A stretch of DNA of 46,079 nucleotides. It comes from Desulfacinum hydrothermale DSM 13146 (GTDB taxonomy: Bacteria; Desulfobacterota; Syntrophobacteria; Syntrophobacterales; DSM-9756). The position numbers and the translations under genes are program-made. Of the stretch, positions 1 through 9,421 are shown one piece after another. Position 1 is the stretch's first letter; every line of letters begins with the position of its first letter. Below the pieces are notes generated by a model. That model searched no databases and was not told where the DNA came from. It saw only the letters and a list, made by a program, of their open reading frames with translations. Location of the stretch: positions 1-46,079 of the forward strand of contig NZ_FWXF01000024.1 in the NCBI RefSeq assembly GCF_900176285.1, given 5' to 3'.

Positions 1-201
1 AGGCGAAAGGCCATTGTGGAGCCCGTCTTTGGGCACATGAAAAATCTTGGGTTTCGAGGTTTTCGCCTGCGGGGGCTGGAAAAGGTCAGGGGCGAATTTG
101 CCCTGATGTGCGCTGCCCATAACCTTCTTAAGATTGTAAAGGCCGTAGCTGAGGGCATCATCAATATAGATCAAAGAGCGATCAGGGCACAGGCTGCCTA
201 A
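1..201 (+). CDS. IS1182-type DDE transposase, C-terminal fragment (cut by window edge)
   Basis: The reading frame is open from the first base, so the gene begins outside the window. The visible residues run RRKAIVEPVFGHMKNLGF and continue through LRGLEKVRGEFALMCAAHNLLK, which is the characteristic C-terminal end of IS1182/IS4-like DDE transposases. In that family the glutamate of VEPVFG is the last acidic residue of the DDE triad. A GTG at 16 could be read as a start but is internal to the conserved motif. Whether the full element is intact cannot be seen. A hairpin plus T-run follows the stop at once. Confidence 0.8.
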   Translation, partial: RRKAIVEPVFGHMKNLGFRGFRLRGLEKVRGEFALMCAAHNLLKIVKAVAEGIINIDQRAIRAQAA

Positions 202-222
202 AGGGGCAGCTTGCTCCTTTTT
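199..222 (+). terminator. Rho-independent terminator after the transposase
   Basis: AAAGGGGCA and TGCTCCTTT form a 9-bp arm pair (one G-T) around a 3-base loop, followed by a run of T. It overlaps the transposase stop codon and would end its transcript. Confidence 0.6.
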
Positions 223-448
223 GAATGGCTCTTTGATACCTGCTGATGCCCGATATCTTGCGTCGACGAGCAACGTCTCTGCAGTCACAGCACTTTCACC
301 CGCGATGTTTGCTCATGAACGATGCAGGACTCAAATTTTAAGCCGCATTCTCGGACAAGCTCCTAGGTCAATGCCCGCCGCTCCCTCCATGACTATATTG
401 AAGACACGGTTAGGGACGAAAAGCCAACCCGCAAAGGAGCCGATTTCC

Positions 449-1165
449 ATGAAGTGTCCGGGACAAGACAGCCGTTTTTGGAGGCCGGGGGCCATTTTCG
501 AGGCCAAGTGTCCGCAGTGTGGACACGCGGTGGAATTTTTCAAGGACGAGTCCAGCCGGAAGTGCCCCCACTGCGGTCATAAGTTCGTGAATCCCAAGAT
601 GGATTTCGGCTGCGCCGCCTACTGCAAATTCGCCGAACAGTGCCTGGGGGATCTGCCGCCGGAACTGCTGGCGCAGCGGGATAGCCTACTGAAGGACCGC
701 GTGGCCCTGGAGATGAAGAAGTACTTCGGCAGGGATTTTAAGCGCATCGCCCATGCCTCCAAGGTAGCACGCTACGCGGAACAGCTGGCCCTTGAAATGG
801 GCGCGGATCCCGCGGTGGTGCTAAGCGCCGCCTATTTGCACGACGTGGGTCTGCGGGACGCCTCTGCAGAGGATCATGCCGAAAAAGGTGTCGACGTGGC
901 GCGCCAAATCCTCACCCATTTGGGCGCCCGGGAGGAACTGATCCAGGAAGTGGGCGCCATCATCCAATCCCACCACGAACCGCCCTCCCAGGCATCTCTG
1001 AACTTCCAGTGCGTTTTCGACGCGGATACGCTGGTCAATTTGGAAGAGGCGTTGGGAACCGCTGAGGGAACTTCCGGTCCACTGGAAGACGAGATTGAAC
1101 ACAGGCTTTTGACGGAAGCCGGGAAGGCACTGGCCCGGAAGGTCCTGATGGACAAAGCCCGATAA
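449..1165 (+). CDS. HD-domain phosphohydrolase-like protein with N-terminal zinc ribbon
   Basis: 238 residues from the ATG at 449, chosen because AAAGGAGC lies 9 bases upstream; longer in-frame starts have no ribosome site and give unconvincing sequence. The N-terminus carries two CxxC pairs (Cys21/24, Cys39/42), a zinc-ribbon pattern, then a further Cys cluster (55, 59, 65). From about residue 95 there is an HD fold: a histidine in RIAHASKVARYAEQLA, LHDVG near 132, and a SHHEPP segment near 178. HD proteins are metal-dependent phosphohydrolases or nucleotide-sensing domains; the substrate here is unknown. The gene lies 35 bp before the Fe-S protein and the pair probably forms an operon, which suggests a redox or stress role. 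Confidence 0.8.
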   Translation: MKCPGQDSRFWRPGAIFEAKCPQCGHAVEFFKDESSRKCPHCGHKFVNPKMDFGCAAYCKFAEQCLGDLPPELLAQRDSLLKDRVALEMKKYFGRDFKRIAHASKVARYAEQLALEMGADPAVVLSAAYLHDVGLRDASAEDHAEKGVDVARQILTHLGAREELIQEVGAIIQSHHEPPSQASLNFQCVFDADTLVNLEEALGTAEGTSGPLEDEIEHRLLTEAGKALARKVLMDKAR

Positions 1166-1200
1166 AGAAGAATCGTTCCCCTTCCAGGGAAAAGGAGTCC

Positions 1201-1962
1201 ATGAAAATGAAAGCGATCCGAAAGATCATCCAAATCGACGAAGAACGCTGCGACGGCTGCGGTCAGTGCGTACTGGCTTGTGCGGAAGGCGCCATTGAGA
1301 TCATCGATGGCAAGGCCAAGCTGGTCTCCGAGGTCTATTGCGACGGCCTGGGCGCCTGTATCGGGGAATGTCCCCAGGACGCTTTGCACATCATCGAACG
1401 CGAAGCGGAAGAATTCGACCCGGAGGCCGTGGAGGCCTTCTTGGAATCCAGGAAGCAGGATTCCGGCACCTCGCCGGTGGTCTCGTTCCCACAAGCCTCC
1501 GGCTGTCCGTCCACGCAGGTGCACGTCTTTTCAAGGCCCGACGCCCCCGCCGCCCAGGCCCCCCAAGGGAAAGCCGCATCCGCACTGAGCCACTGGCCGG
1601 TACAGATCAGGCTCGTCCCGCCCAATGCGCCCTTTCTGAACAACGCCCATCTGCTGGTGGCGGGGGACTGTGTGCCGGTGGCCTACCCCAGTTTTCACCA
1701 GGAGTTTCTCCAAGGGCGGACCGCCATGATCGGTTGCCCCAAATTCGACAACCCCAAGGAATACGTGGACAAGTTCGCTGAGATCTTTGAACGCAACCGG
1801 CTCCAATCCGTCACCGTGGTCTCCATGGAAGTTCCCTGCTGCTCCGCTCTTCTTAACATCGTGGTCAAAGCCATGGAAAAGGCCCAGGCCCGGATTCCAC
1901 TGGAGGAGGTGGTCGTGAGCACCCGCGGGGACATCCTGGAAAGGCGCACGGTGGCCGCTTAA
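1201..1962 (+). CDS. 4Fe-4S binding protein with two clusters and a Cys-containing C-terminal domain
   Basis: 253 residues; ATG at 1201 preceded by AAAAGGAGTCC. The N-terminus is a two-cluster ferredoxin domain. Cluster I is a classical CxxCxxCxxxC (Cys17, 20, 23, 27). Cluster II has a modified spacing, Cys47-x5-Cys53-x3-Cys57-Pro. A Pro/Ala-rich linker (about residues 95-130) leads to a C-terminal domain with isolated cysteines in AGDCVP, IGCPKFD and EVPCCSALL. This family is common beside hydrogenase, hybrid-cluster or nitrate genes in anaerobes and is thought to pass electrons, but its partner is unknown. The coupling to the HD gene just upstream is the only functional hint. Confidence 0.8.
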   Translation: MKMKAIRKIIQIDEERCDGCGQCVLACAEGAIEIIDGKAKLVSEVYCDGLGACIGECPQDALHIIEREAEEFDPEAVEAFLESRKQDSGTSPVVSFPQASGCPSTQVHVFSRPDAPAAQAPQGKAASALSHWPVQIRLVPPNAPFLNNAHLLVAGDCVPVAYPSFHQEFLQGRTAMIGCPKFDNPKEYVDKFAEIFERNRLQSVTVVSMEVPCCSALLNIVVKAMEKAQARIPLEEVVVSTRGDILERRTVAA

Positions 1963-2169
1963 AGGGCCATCCAGAAGACCGTTCCCCTGGCACGATCTTG
2001 TGCCCGTCCTCCCCGTGGCGACGATTCAAGAACCGTCCCCACGGGGAGCGCCCCACAGCGGAAGGAATCCCCGCTCAGGGCTCAAATCGATACCTGGGCC
2101 GGCGGAAGATGGGGAAAGGGTGGCGTGGGAGCTTTGCACGGATCTTAAGACGTTCCAAAGGAGCGCCCC

Positions 2170-2487
2170 ATGAAACATCTCAACATCATCGAGTCCAACG
2201 ATTTTTCAGACAAGGCCTTCAAGAGGCTCCTGATCCACGACTCCCCCTATTTCAAGATATTGAACTTCAACTTCCAAGCGGGCCAGGAACTACCCCTCCA
2301 CGCCCACGACATCGAGGGTGAGGTGAGCATCCTGGTTCTGGAGGGACAGGGAGAATTTCTGCTGGCCGACAACCAGACCCTACCCGCCCGGGCCGGAGAC
2401 ATGGTGGTGTGTGAGATCGCTGAGCCGCACGGGGTCCGAGCCGAGACGGCCATGCGGATCGTGGTGACCATCGCCCCTCCCATTTGA
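2170..2487 (+). CDS. Small single-domain cupin protein
   Basis: 105 residues with a good ribosome site (AAAGGAGCGCC). The protein is one cupin barrel. Motif 1 is LPLHAHDIEGE, which carries two histidines and a glutamate as metal ligands. Motif 2 is AGDMVVCEIAEPHGV, with a third histidine. It could be a small metal-binding sensor or a dioxygenase-like protein; the substrate cannot be told from sequence. It sits between the Fe-S protein and an XRE-cupin regulator whose operator overlaps its 3' side, so the two may be functionally linked. Confidence 0.8.
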   Translation: MKHLNIIESNDFSDKAFKRLLIHDSPYFKILNFNFQAGQELPLHAHDIEGEVSILVLEGQGEFLLADNQTLPARAGDMVVCEIAEPHGVRAETAMRIVVTIAPPI

Positions 2488-2513
2488 CAGGAGCGTCTCA
2501 GCAAGACAGCGGC

Positions 2514-2532
2514 TGAACAATATATTTGTTCA
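2514..2532. promoter_or_regulatory. Perfect inverted repeat, candidate operator of the XRE-cupin regulator
   Basis: TGAACAATATATTTGTTCA is a perfect dyad with 7-bp arms and a 5-bp centre, 27 bp after the cupin stop and about 150 bp before the XRE-cupin start. The centre contains TATATT, a plausible -10 element, so a bound dimer would block transcription. It is an AT-rich spot in GC-rich DNA. Autoregulation by the downstream HTH protein is an inference. Confidence 0.6.
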
Positions 2533-2683
2533 CATCAAATGCCTTCTTGGGTAAGATGGGCCGTCGAACAGATGATGGCCCTTTCCACCAGGCTCTCTCT
2601 CCCGCATTCCCAAAGCCCGTTTTCCATCTCCATGTCGGGGCCGGACGCGCAGCCTGTAGGAACCCCAAAGACAAGGAGGCATG

Positions 2684-3289
2684 ATGGCAGGCCAAGACGA
2701 CATCCAGTTGGCGGTCAAGGCGCTCAAGATCGGTCAAAAGGTTCGAGATCTTCGACAGCAATACAAATACACGCTGCAAGACCTGGCGCAGAAGACGGGC
2801 CTTTCCAAACCCTTTCTTTCTCAGATCGAAAATGACCACGTGGTGCCCCCCATCGCCACCCTCATGAAACTGGCACGGGCCCTCAATGTGGGCTTGGCCC
2901 ATTTTTTCCAAGATGAGGCATCGGATGAAAAGGTCTCCATCACCCGCCCGGAGGAGCGCACCAAGATCGAGCGGCGTCCCCACCAGAGCAAGAGGGACGT
3001 CAATTATATCTACGAATCCCTGGAATTCAGAAAAAGATCCAAGCACATGGAGCCTTTCCTGGTGGAATTCCACATTCAGGATGCTGACCAGATGGTCTTC
3101 CAGAGCCATTCGGGCGAGGAGTTTCTGTATATCTTGGAAGGCGAGCTGGAATTCCGGACCGTGGATCGGGTGGAAGTGCTGCGCCCGGGCGATAGCATTT
3201 ACTTCGATTCCGATGTGAGCCACAGCTTTCGGTGCCTGAGCGAAAGGCCCGCCAGGGCTGTGGCCGTACTCTACAACCCCAGTAACTGA
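2684..3289 (+). CDS. XRE-family transcriptional regulator with C-terminal cupin domain
   Basis: About 201 residues. AAGGAGG at 2673-2679 precedes two adjacent ATGs (2681, 2684); the second gives the better spacing. Residues 15-75 form an XRE helix-turn-helix (IGQKVRDLRQQYKYTLQDLA, then TGLSKPFLSQIEN). A charged linker follows, then a cupin from about 110 to 195 with FQSHSGEEFLYILEGELEF and LRPGDSIYFDSDVSHSFR. This is the PuuR/SutR-like one-component architecture, in which the cupin senses a small ligand and the HTH binds DNA. The 19-bp palindrome upstream is the obvious operator. Confidence 0.88.
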   Translation: MAGQDDIQLAVKALKIGQKVRDLRQQYKYTLQDLAQKTGLSKPFLSQIENDHVVPPIATLMKLARALNVGLAHFFQDEASDEKVSITRPEERTKIERRPHQSKRDVNYIYESLEFRKRSKHMEPFLVEFHIQDADQMVFQSHSGEEFLYILEGELEFRTVDRVEVLRPGDSIYFDSDVSHSFRCLSERPARAVAVLYNPSN

Positions 3290-3595
3290 CACCGCGCAAG
3301 ACCATACGAAGCGATCTTGGCCAATCCGATCCAACCGGTACCGACGGGCGCTCCAAAAGGTGCACACCGACGAAGCCCCCTGGCCCTCCGCGTCTTTTGG
3401 CAATCCCCGCAGAGCGGGGATCCGCCCCGTCCGGCCGGTTCCCGTATCAGAGAAGCGAACGTAAAAGCCCCCCACGCCCTCTCCAGGCCCATCCGCCAAA
3501 TGGGTGCGACCCACTTTCTTTTCCTCTCCCGTCTGTGATAGAAGGCTTCCCGAAAGGTGTTTTCACACCTGCCACTTCTTGTCAGGAGGGGAGCG
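3290..3595. other. Intergenic stretch before folC
   Basis: 306 bp without a credible gene. I see no hairpin with a T-run and no strong promoter. Short open frames here have no ribosome sites. Confidence 0.5.
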
Positions 3596-4897
3596 TTGAT
3601 CCACGAATACGAGAAAGCGGTTCAATTCCTGTTCAATTTGCAAAAGGCCGGGATCAAGTTCGGGTTGAACCGCACGGAAAGCCTGTTGTCGCGATTGGGC
3701 AATCCCCACCACCGCTTTTCCGCCCTCCACATTGCCGGCACCAACGGCAAGGGTTCCACGGCCGCCATGATTGCGGCGATCCTGCACCGTCACGGCTTTC
3801 GGGTGGGACTCTACACATCCCCCCACCTGGTTCGCTTCACGGAACGCTTTCGGATCGACGACAAGGAAGTCTCTCCCCACAAGGTCTTTCGCGCCTTCGA
3901 GCACGTGATGGAGGTGGTGGAAGGAGACGAGCTGCCCACCTTTTTTGAAGCCGTAACGGCCATGGCCTTCCAGCTCTTCGCCGCTGAAGGGGTGGAATGG
4001 GCGGTCGTGGAAACGGGAATGGGCGGCCGCCTGGATGCCACCAATCTTCTTGAGCCGAGGGTGTCCATCATCACCAATGTGGCCTTGGATCACCAGGAAT
4101 TTCTCGGTTCCACCCTGTCGGCTGTCGCACGCGAAAAGGCAGGGATCATCAAGAAAGAAACGCCTGTACTGACAGCCGCCCGTCAACCGGTGGTCCTCAG
4201 CGCTTTCAAGACCCGGTGCCTCAAGATGCGCGCTCCGCTGTTGCGTTTGGGCACCCATTTTCGAGTGCGCCGCAACGGTTCTCGCCACTTCACCTACGAC
4301 GGCCTCCACCGTCGTTGGCCCCATTTGCCCCTTGGGCTCCTGGGCGAACACCAATGCCACAACGCGGCCTTGGCCCTGGCGGCACTGGAACTTCTGGAAG
4401 AGCAAGACGTACTGCGCCTGGATCTGGATCGAGTGAGGGAAGGGCTGGCCCATGTACACTGGCCGGGCCGGCTGGAGATTTTGGAGCACAACCCCGTCGT
4501 GATGGTGGACGGAGCCCACAACCCCAGCGGAGCCGAATCGCTGAGGAACTCCTTGACACACTTTTTCCGGTACAGGAAACTCCACCTGGTCATGGGAATC
4601 ATGGCCGACAAGGACATCCGCGGCATCTTCCGCAGACTTCTGCCCCATGCCGAGACGGCCATCTTCACCCGGCCACGTTATGGACGTGCCGCTGATCCGG
4701 AGTTGTTGCGCCGGCTTGCCAAACCTTATATTCAACGTCACTACGTGGTGGACCATCCTGCCGACGCCATCGCTCAGGCCAAGGACATGGCCACCGAAGA
4801 AGATCTCATCTGCATCACCGGCTCACTCTACTTTATCGGCGAAGTCAAGGAACTCTATGGAGAACCCTTTCACCCGCACGATCAGCTGCTGGCTTGA
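3596..4897 (+). CDS. folC: Bifunctional folylpolyglutamate / dihydrofolate synthase
   Basis: 433 residues from a TTG at 3596, chosen because AGGAGGGG lies just upstream and the product then begins MIHEYEKAVQFLFNLQ as in relatives; the GTG at 3557 has no such site. The P-loop of the Mur-ligase fold is IAGTNGKGSTAAMIAAIL, and TSPHLVRFTERFRID is the folate-binding loop. VVETGMGGRLDATN and ITNVALDHQEFLGST are further hallmarks, and VDGAHNPSGAESL marks the C-terminal domain. FolC adds glutamate to dihydropteroate and folates using ATP. Its 3' end overlaps lptD by 41 bp. Confidence 0.93.
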   Translation: MIHEYEKAVQFLFNLQKAGIKFGLNRTESLLSRLGNPHHRFSALHIAGTNGKGSTAAMIAAILHRHGFRVGLYTSPHLVRFTERFRIDDKEVSPHKVFRAFEHVMEVVEGDELPTFFEAVTAMAFQLFAAEGVEWAVVETGMGGRLDATNLLEPRVSIITNVALDHQEFLGSTLSAVAREKAGIIKKETPVLTAARQPVVLSAFKTRCLKMRAPLLRLGTHFRVRRNGSRHFTYDGLHRRWPHLPLGLLGEHQCHNAALALAALELLEEQDVLRLDLDRVREGLAHVHWPGRLEILEHNPVVMVDGAHNPSGAESLRNSLTHFFRYRKLHLVMGIMADKDIRGIFRRLLPHAETAIFTRPRYGRAADPELLRRLAKPYIQRHYVVDHPADAIAQAKDMATEEDLICITGSLYFIGEVKELYGEPFHPHDQLLA

Positions 4898-7145
4898 CGG
4901 CCCCCTGAAGAGCTCCCTTGCCCGCACAGCTGGACTGTGGCTCGCCGTGCTGCTCCTCTGGGGCCCGGCGGCGCCGATCCACGCCCAGTCGCTGTTGGAC
5001 TCCGCTGGCTCGGGGGCGGGATTCATGGGAGACGGCAAGACGCCTTGGACGATCCGGGCGGACAAGCTCACCTATGAAGCCAAAACGCGAACCTACGAGG
5101 CCGAAGGCAACGTTCGGATCACCTCGGGCGATCGCATCATCACGGCCGACTGGGCCCAAGTGAATCTCACCGAACGGCAGGCCACGCTCAGCGGTGGGGT
5201 GCGCATCCGTTACGGCGACGACTGGCTCACCGGGCAGCGGGTGATCTGGAACCTGGACACGGAAACCGGCTGGGTGGACGGGGGCACCGTCTATTTTTCG
5301 GACAACGGCTTTTATCTCACCGGCAAAAACATAACCAAAAGGGGTCCCTCCCAATACCACGTGGCGCAAGGGATCATCACCACGTGCGACCCGGCCTCGC
5401 CCGACTGGTCCATCTCCTGCCGGGATCTGGACGTCAAGGTCAACGGCATGGGTTGGGCCAAACACAGCACGCTTCGCCTGGGGAAAGTCCCCATCTTTTA
5501 CACACCGTTTGCCTACTTCCCGATGAACCGGGAACGGCAATCGGGGTTCCTCATGCCCGTCTTCGGTTCCAGCAATCTCCACGGGACCTATTATGAACAG
5601 CCTTTTTTCTGGGCCTTCCGTCCCGATATGGATCTGACCTTTTACGCCAACTACATGGGAAAAAGGGGTCTCATGGGGGGGCTGGAGTACGAGATCAACC
5701 ACGCCTCGCTGGGCCGCGGGGCGTGGCTCCTTCACTACCTGGACGACCAAGCGGACGAACAGGACCTGGCGGATCAGGGCTATTCCTACGAGGGCAACGA
5801 GCGCTACTGGCTTCGGGCCCGTCACAGCGTGAACCTTCCCCACGAGATCCAAGCCTTCCTGGACCTGGATTTTGTGAGTGACAAGAATTTCCTTAACGAA
5901 TTCCAGTCCGGCTCCGTGGCCCTGGAGTCCACCAATCGAACGTTTCGAAGGGTGAGCCGCAGGGAACTATTGAACGACGAGACGGTGACGGTGCGAGAAT
6001 CCAGCCTGTATCTACTCAAGCGCACTGAATCCGCCGTGGCCAGCATGGACGTTCATTACTGGGACCAACTCGATCGCACTCGGGACGAAACCACGCTACA
6101 GCAACTGCCCCAGTTCCGTGCCTCCGTCGTTCCGTCGCCCTTGGGCCCATGGCCCCTCTACTACACCGTGGACACGTCGGCGGTCCACTACTGGCGCCCC
6201 GAAGGTGACAAGGGACTGCGCGCCGACTTGCTGCCCCGAATCTACGCACCGCTCCACCCGTGGTCCCACCTGGCCCTGGAGCCCTCCGCTGGGCTGCGCG
6301 CCACTTTCTACCAAGTGGACTGGAAGGACGATCAGGAGCAAGCCTTTCAGACCCGATGGGTGCCGGACTTCCAAATGGAGGCTTCGAGCCGCCTGGAGCG
6401 GATCTACCGTCTCGATTCGGCCGCCGTGCAACACGTGATACGCCCCGAGTTGCTCTTCACCTGGGTACCCGAGGTGGACCAGGACGATCTTCCCAGTTTC
6501 GACGGGGTGGACCGGATCGGCAAGCAAAACACCCTTCGTTATGGATTTTCCTCTTTTTGGGTGGTGAAAAAGGAAGTGCAACCCGAGCAGGGCGAACCCT
6601 ACACCACGTACAGGGAATGGGCCCGTTTCCGGGTGAGGCAGGCCTACCTTCTGGACGATGACGTGGAGGAGCCGCTGATCGAAACGAAGGCGGGCGAGCG
6701 CTTTTCCGATATCGACATGGAGTTGGACGTCACTCCCAGCCCGTTCGTCAACGTCTCCTACGACCTCCTCTACTCACCGCACGATCAGAAACCCACCCTC
6801 CACGACCTGTCCGTGGGACTCCGGAGCACAAGACGCGATTCCTTGCACCTCACGTACCGATACCGCCAGGACACCACCATCGACGAACTCATCACGTCCT
6901 TTCACGTGAAGATCCTTCCCAACCTGAGCCTGTCCACCTATTACGACTATTCTTTCCAAAAGGAGGAGGTGTTCGAACAGTCCTACAGCCTGGCCTACCG
7001 CCATGGGTGTTGGGGCCTTCGATTCGGGTACCGCGAAGAAGGGGAAGATAGGGAATTCACCTTCGCCCTGACTCTGGTGGGCCTGGGAGAAGTGGGAAGC
7101 ACCTTGTCCCAGGAAGGGAGCCTGTCTGTGGAAGGAGATTTTTAG
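4857..7145 (+). CDS. lptD: LPS-assembly outer membrane protein LptD
   Basis: 762 residues from the ATG at 4857, which lies inside folC and follows AAGGA at about 5 bp. The N-terminus has a signal peptide, with a hydrophobic core GLWLAVLLLW and cleavage likely after HAQ near residue 44. An OstA/LptA-like beta-jellyroll follows (IRADKLTYEAKTRTYEAEGN, DWAQVNLTERQATLSGGVRI). The rest is a long antiparallel beta-barrel rich in aromatic and Gly residues (YFPMNRERQSGFLMPVFG) ending in FALTLVGLGEVGS-like strands. LptD inserts LPS into the outer leaflet. The start inside folC implies translational coupling. Confidence 0.93.
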   Translation: MENPFTRTISCWLDGPLKSSLARTAGLWLAVLLLWGPAAPIHAQSLLDSAGSGAGFMGDGKTPWTIRADKLTYEAKTRTYEAEGNVRITSGDRIITADWAQVNLTERQATLSGGVRIRYGDDWLTGQRVIWNLDTETGWVDGGTVYFSDNGFYLTGKNITKRGPSQYHVAQGIITTCDPASPDWSISCRDLDVKVNGMGWAKHSTLRLGKVPIFYTPFAYFPMNRERQSGFLMPVFGSSNLHGTYYEQPFFWAFRPDMDLTFYANYMGKRGLMGGLEYEINHASLGRGAWLLHYLDDQADEQDLADQGYSYEGNERYWLRARHSVNLPHEIQAFLDLDFVSDKNFLNEFQSGSVALESTNRTFRRVSRRELLNDETVTVRESSLYLLKRTESAVASMDVHYWDQLDRTRDETTLQQLPQFRASVVPSPLGPWPLYYTVDTSAVHYWRPEGDKGLRADLLPRIYAPLHPWSHLALEPSAGLRATFYQVDWKDDQEQAFQTRWVPDFQMEASSRLERIYRLDSAAVQHVIRPELLFTWVPEVDQDDLPSFDGVDRIGKQNTLRYGFSSFWVVKKEVQPEQGEPYTTYREWARFRVRQAYLLDDDVEEPLIETKAGERFSDIDMELDVTPSPFVNVSYDLLYSPHDQKPTLHDLSVGLRSTRRDSLHLTYRYRQDTTIDELITSFHVKILPNLSLSTYYDYSFQKEEVFEQSYSLAYRHGCWGLRFGYREEGEDREFTFALTLVGLGEVGSTLSQEGSLSVEGDF

Positions 7146-8099
7146 ATGCCGACCGACAAGATCCGATTGGGTGTGAGCACCTGTCTCTTGGGTCAAGAGG
7201 TCCGCTACGACGGAAGCCACAAGCGAGACCGATACCTCACGGACATTCTGGGCAACTACGTGGAATACGTGCCCGTCTGCCCGGAAGTGGAGTGCGGCAT
7301 GGGGATCCCTCGGGAATCCATGCACCTGGAAGGCGACCCGGCCAACCCGAGGCTGATCAGCACCCGCACCCGGCGCGATCTAACGGATCAGATGGTCCGT
7401 TGGGCGGAAAAGCGCTTGGAGGAGCTCAAAAAGGAAAACCTGTGTGGGTTTGTCTTCAAGAGCAACTCACCCAGCAGCGGCATGGAGCGCGTCAAGGTTT
7501 TCGATCCCAAGGGAATGCCGAGAAAGATCGGCGTGGGCATCTTCGCCGGTCTTTTCATGAAGGCCTTTCCCCGGCTTCCCGTGGAGGAGGAAGGGCGGCT
7601 GCACGACGACGCCCTTCGGGAAAATTTTGTGGAACGCATCTTCCATTTCCAACGCTGGCGAAAGCACCTGGAAGGGGGGAAAAGTCTGGGCCGGCTGGTG
7701 GATTTCCACACGGACCACAAGCTCCTCTACATGGCCCACAGCCCCAAGCACTATCGGGCTCTGGGCAAACTGGTGGCCGAAGCCAAGAAGTGGGACCTCC
7801 GGGAGATCTACGACACCTACGAAGCCCTGATGACGGAGGCCCTGCGACTGAAGGCCACCGTCGCCAAAAACTCCAACGTGCTCTACCACCTGATGGGCTA
7901 CTTCAAAAAGCAACTGACCCGGGACGAAAAGGCGGAACTACAAGAGATCATCGAAGCCTACCGCAAAGGACACTATCCCCTCATCGTCCCCATCACCCTC
8001 ATCAACCATTTCGTGAGAAAATACGACCAGCCCTACTTGAAACGCCAAGTCTACCTGAATCCCCATCCGCTGGAGCTGAAGCTGCGCCACCACGCTTGA
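7146..8099 (+). CDS. DUF523 + DUF1722 two-domain protein
   Basis: 317 residues; ATG directly abuts the lptD stop and has AAGGAG 8 bp upstream. Residues 1-140 match the DUF523 pattern: GVSTCLLGQEVRYDGSHK, VCPEVECGMGIPRE, and FKSNSPSSGM. Residues 180-300 match DUF1722 (YbgA-like): DFHTDHKLLYMAHSPKHYRAL and KNSNVLYHLMGYFKKQLTRD. The paired architecture is widespread in bacteria. The conserved cysteines of DUF523 suggest metal or sulfur chemistry, and DUF1722 proteins often neighbour photolyases, but no biochemical role is settled. Co-transcription with lptD is likely. Confidence 0.85.
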   Translation: MPTDKIRLGVSTCLLGQEVRYDGSHKRDRYLTDILGNYVEYVPVCPEVECGMGIPRESMHLEGDPANPRLISTRTRRDLTDQMVRWAEKRLEELKKENLCGFVFKSNSPSSGMERVKVFDPKGMPRKIGVGIFAGLFMKAFPRLPVEEEGRLHDDALRENFVERIFHFQRWRKHLEGGKSLGRLVDFHTDHKLLYMAHSPKHYRALGKLVAEAKKWDLREIYDTYEALMTEALRLKATVAKNSNVLYHLMGYFKKQLTRDEKAELQEIIEAYRKGHYPLIVPITLINHFVRKYDQPYLKRQVYLNPHPLELKLRHHA

Positions 8100-8130
8100 T
8101 CCGCCCTGCGTGAGCCGACTGGAGAAGGCT

Positions 8131-9264
<1,134 letters not shown>

Positions 9265-9301
9265 TCAACCCACCGGCCGCAGCCGGGATCCGAAGCCACG
9301 A

Positions 9302-9330
9302 AAAGTAGTGCGATCCCCGGATCCTGTCAA
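9302..9330 (-). promoter_or_regulatory. Sigma-70-type promoter for leuB
   Basis: On the minus strand, a perfect TTGACA (9325-9330), a 17-bp spacer and TACTTT (9302-9307). Its start would fall about 70 bp before the leuB ATG. The -10 is only a 3/6 match. Confidence 0.45.
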
Positions 9331-9421
9331 TTTTCATTCATCCTTTTCCCACAATCTGCCGAATCTTCTACCGAGACAGGAACCACTCTTACCCCCGTCC
9401 GCATAGAAAGGCGTTGAGCGC

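Noticed and set aside
221-448. N-terminal extension of the HD protein
   Set aside because: The frame is open but the strong ribosome site is at 433-440 and the extension reads like non-coding sequence and overlaps the transposase terminator.
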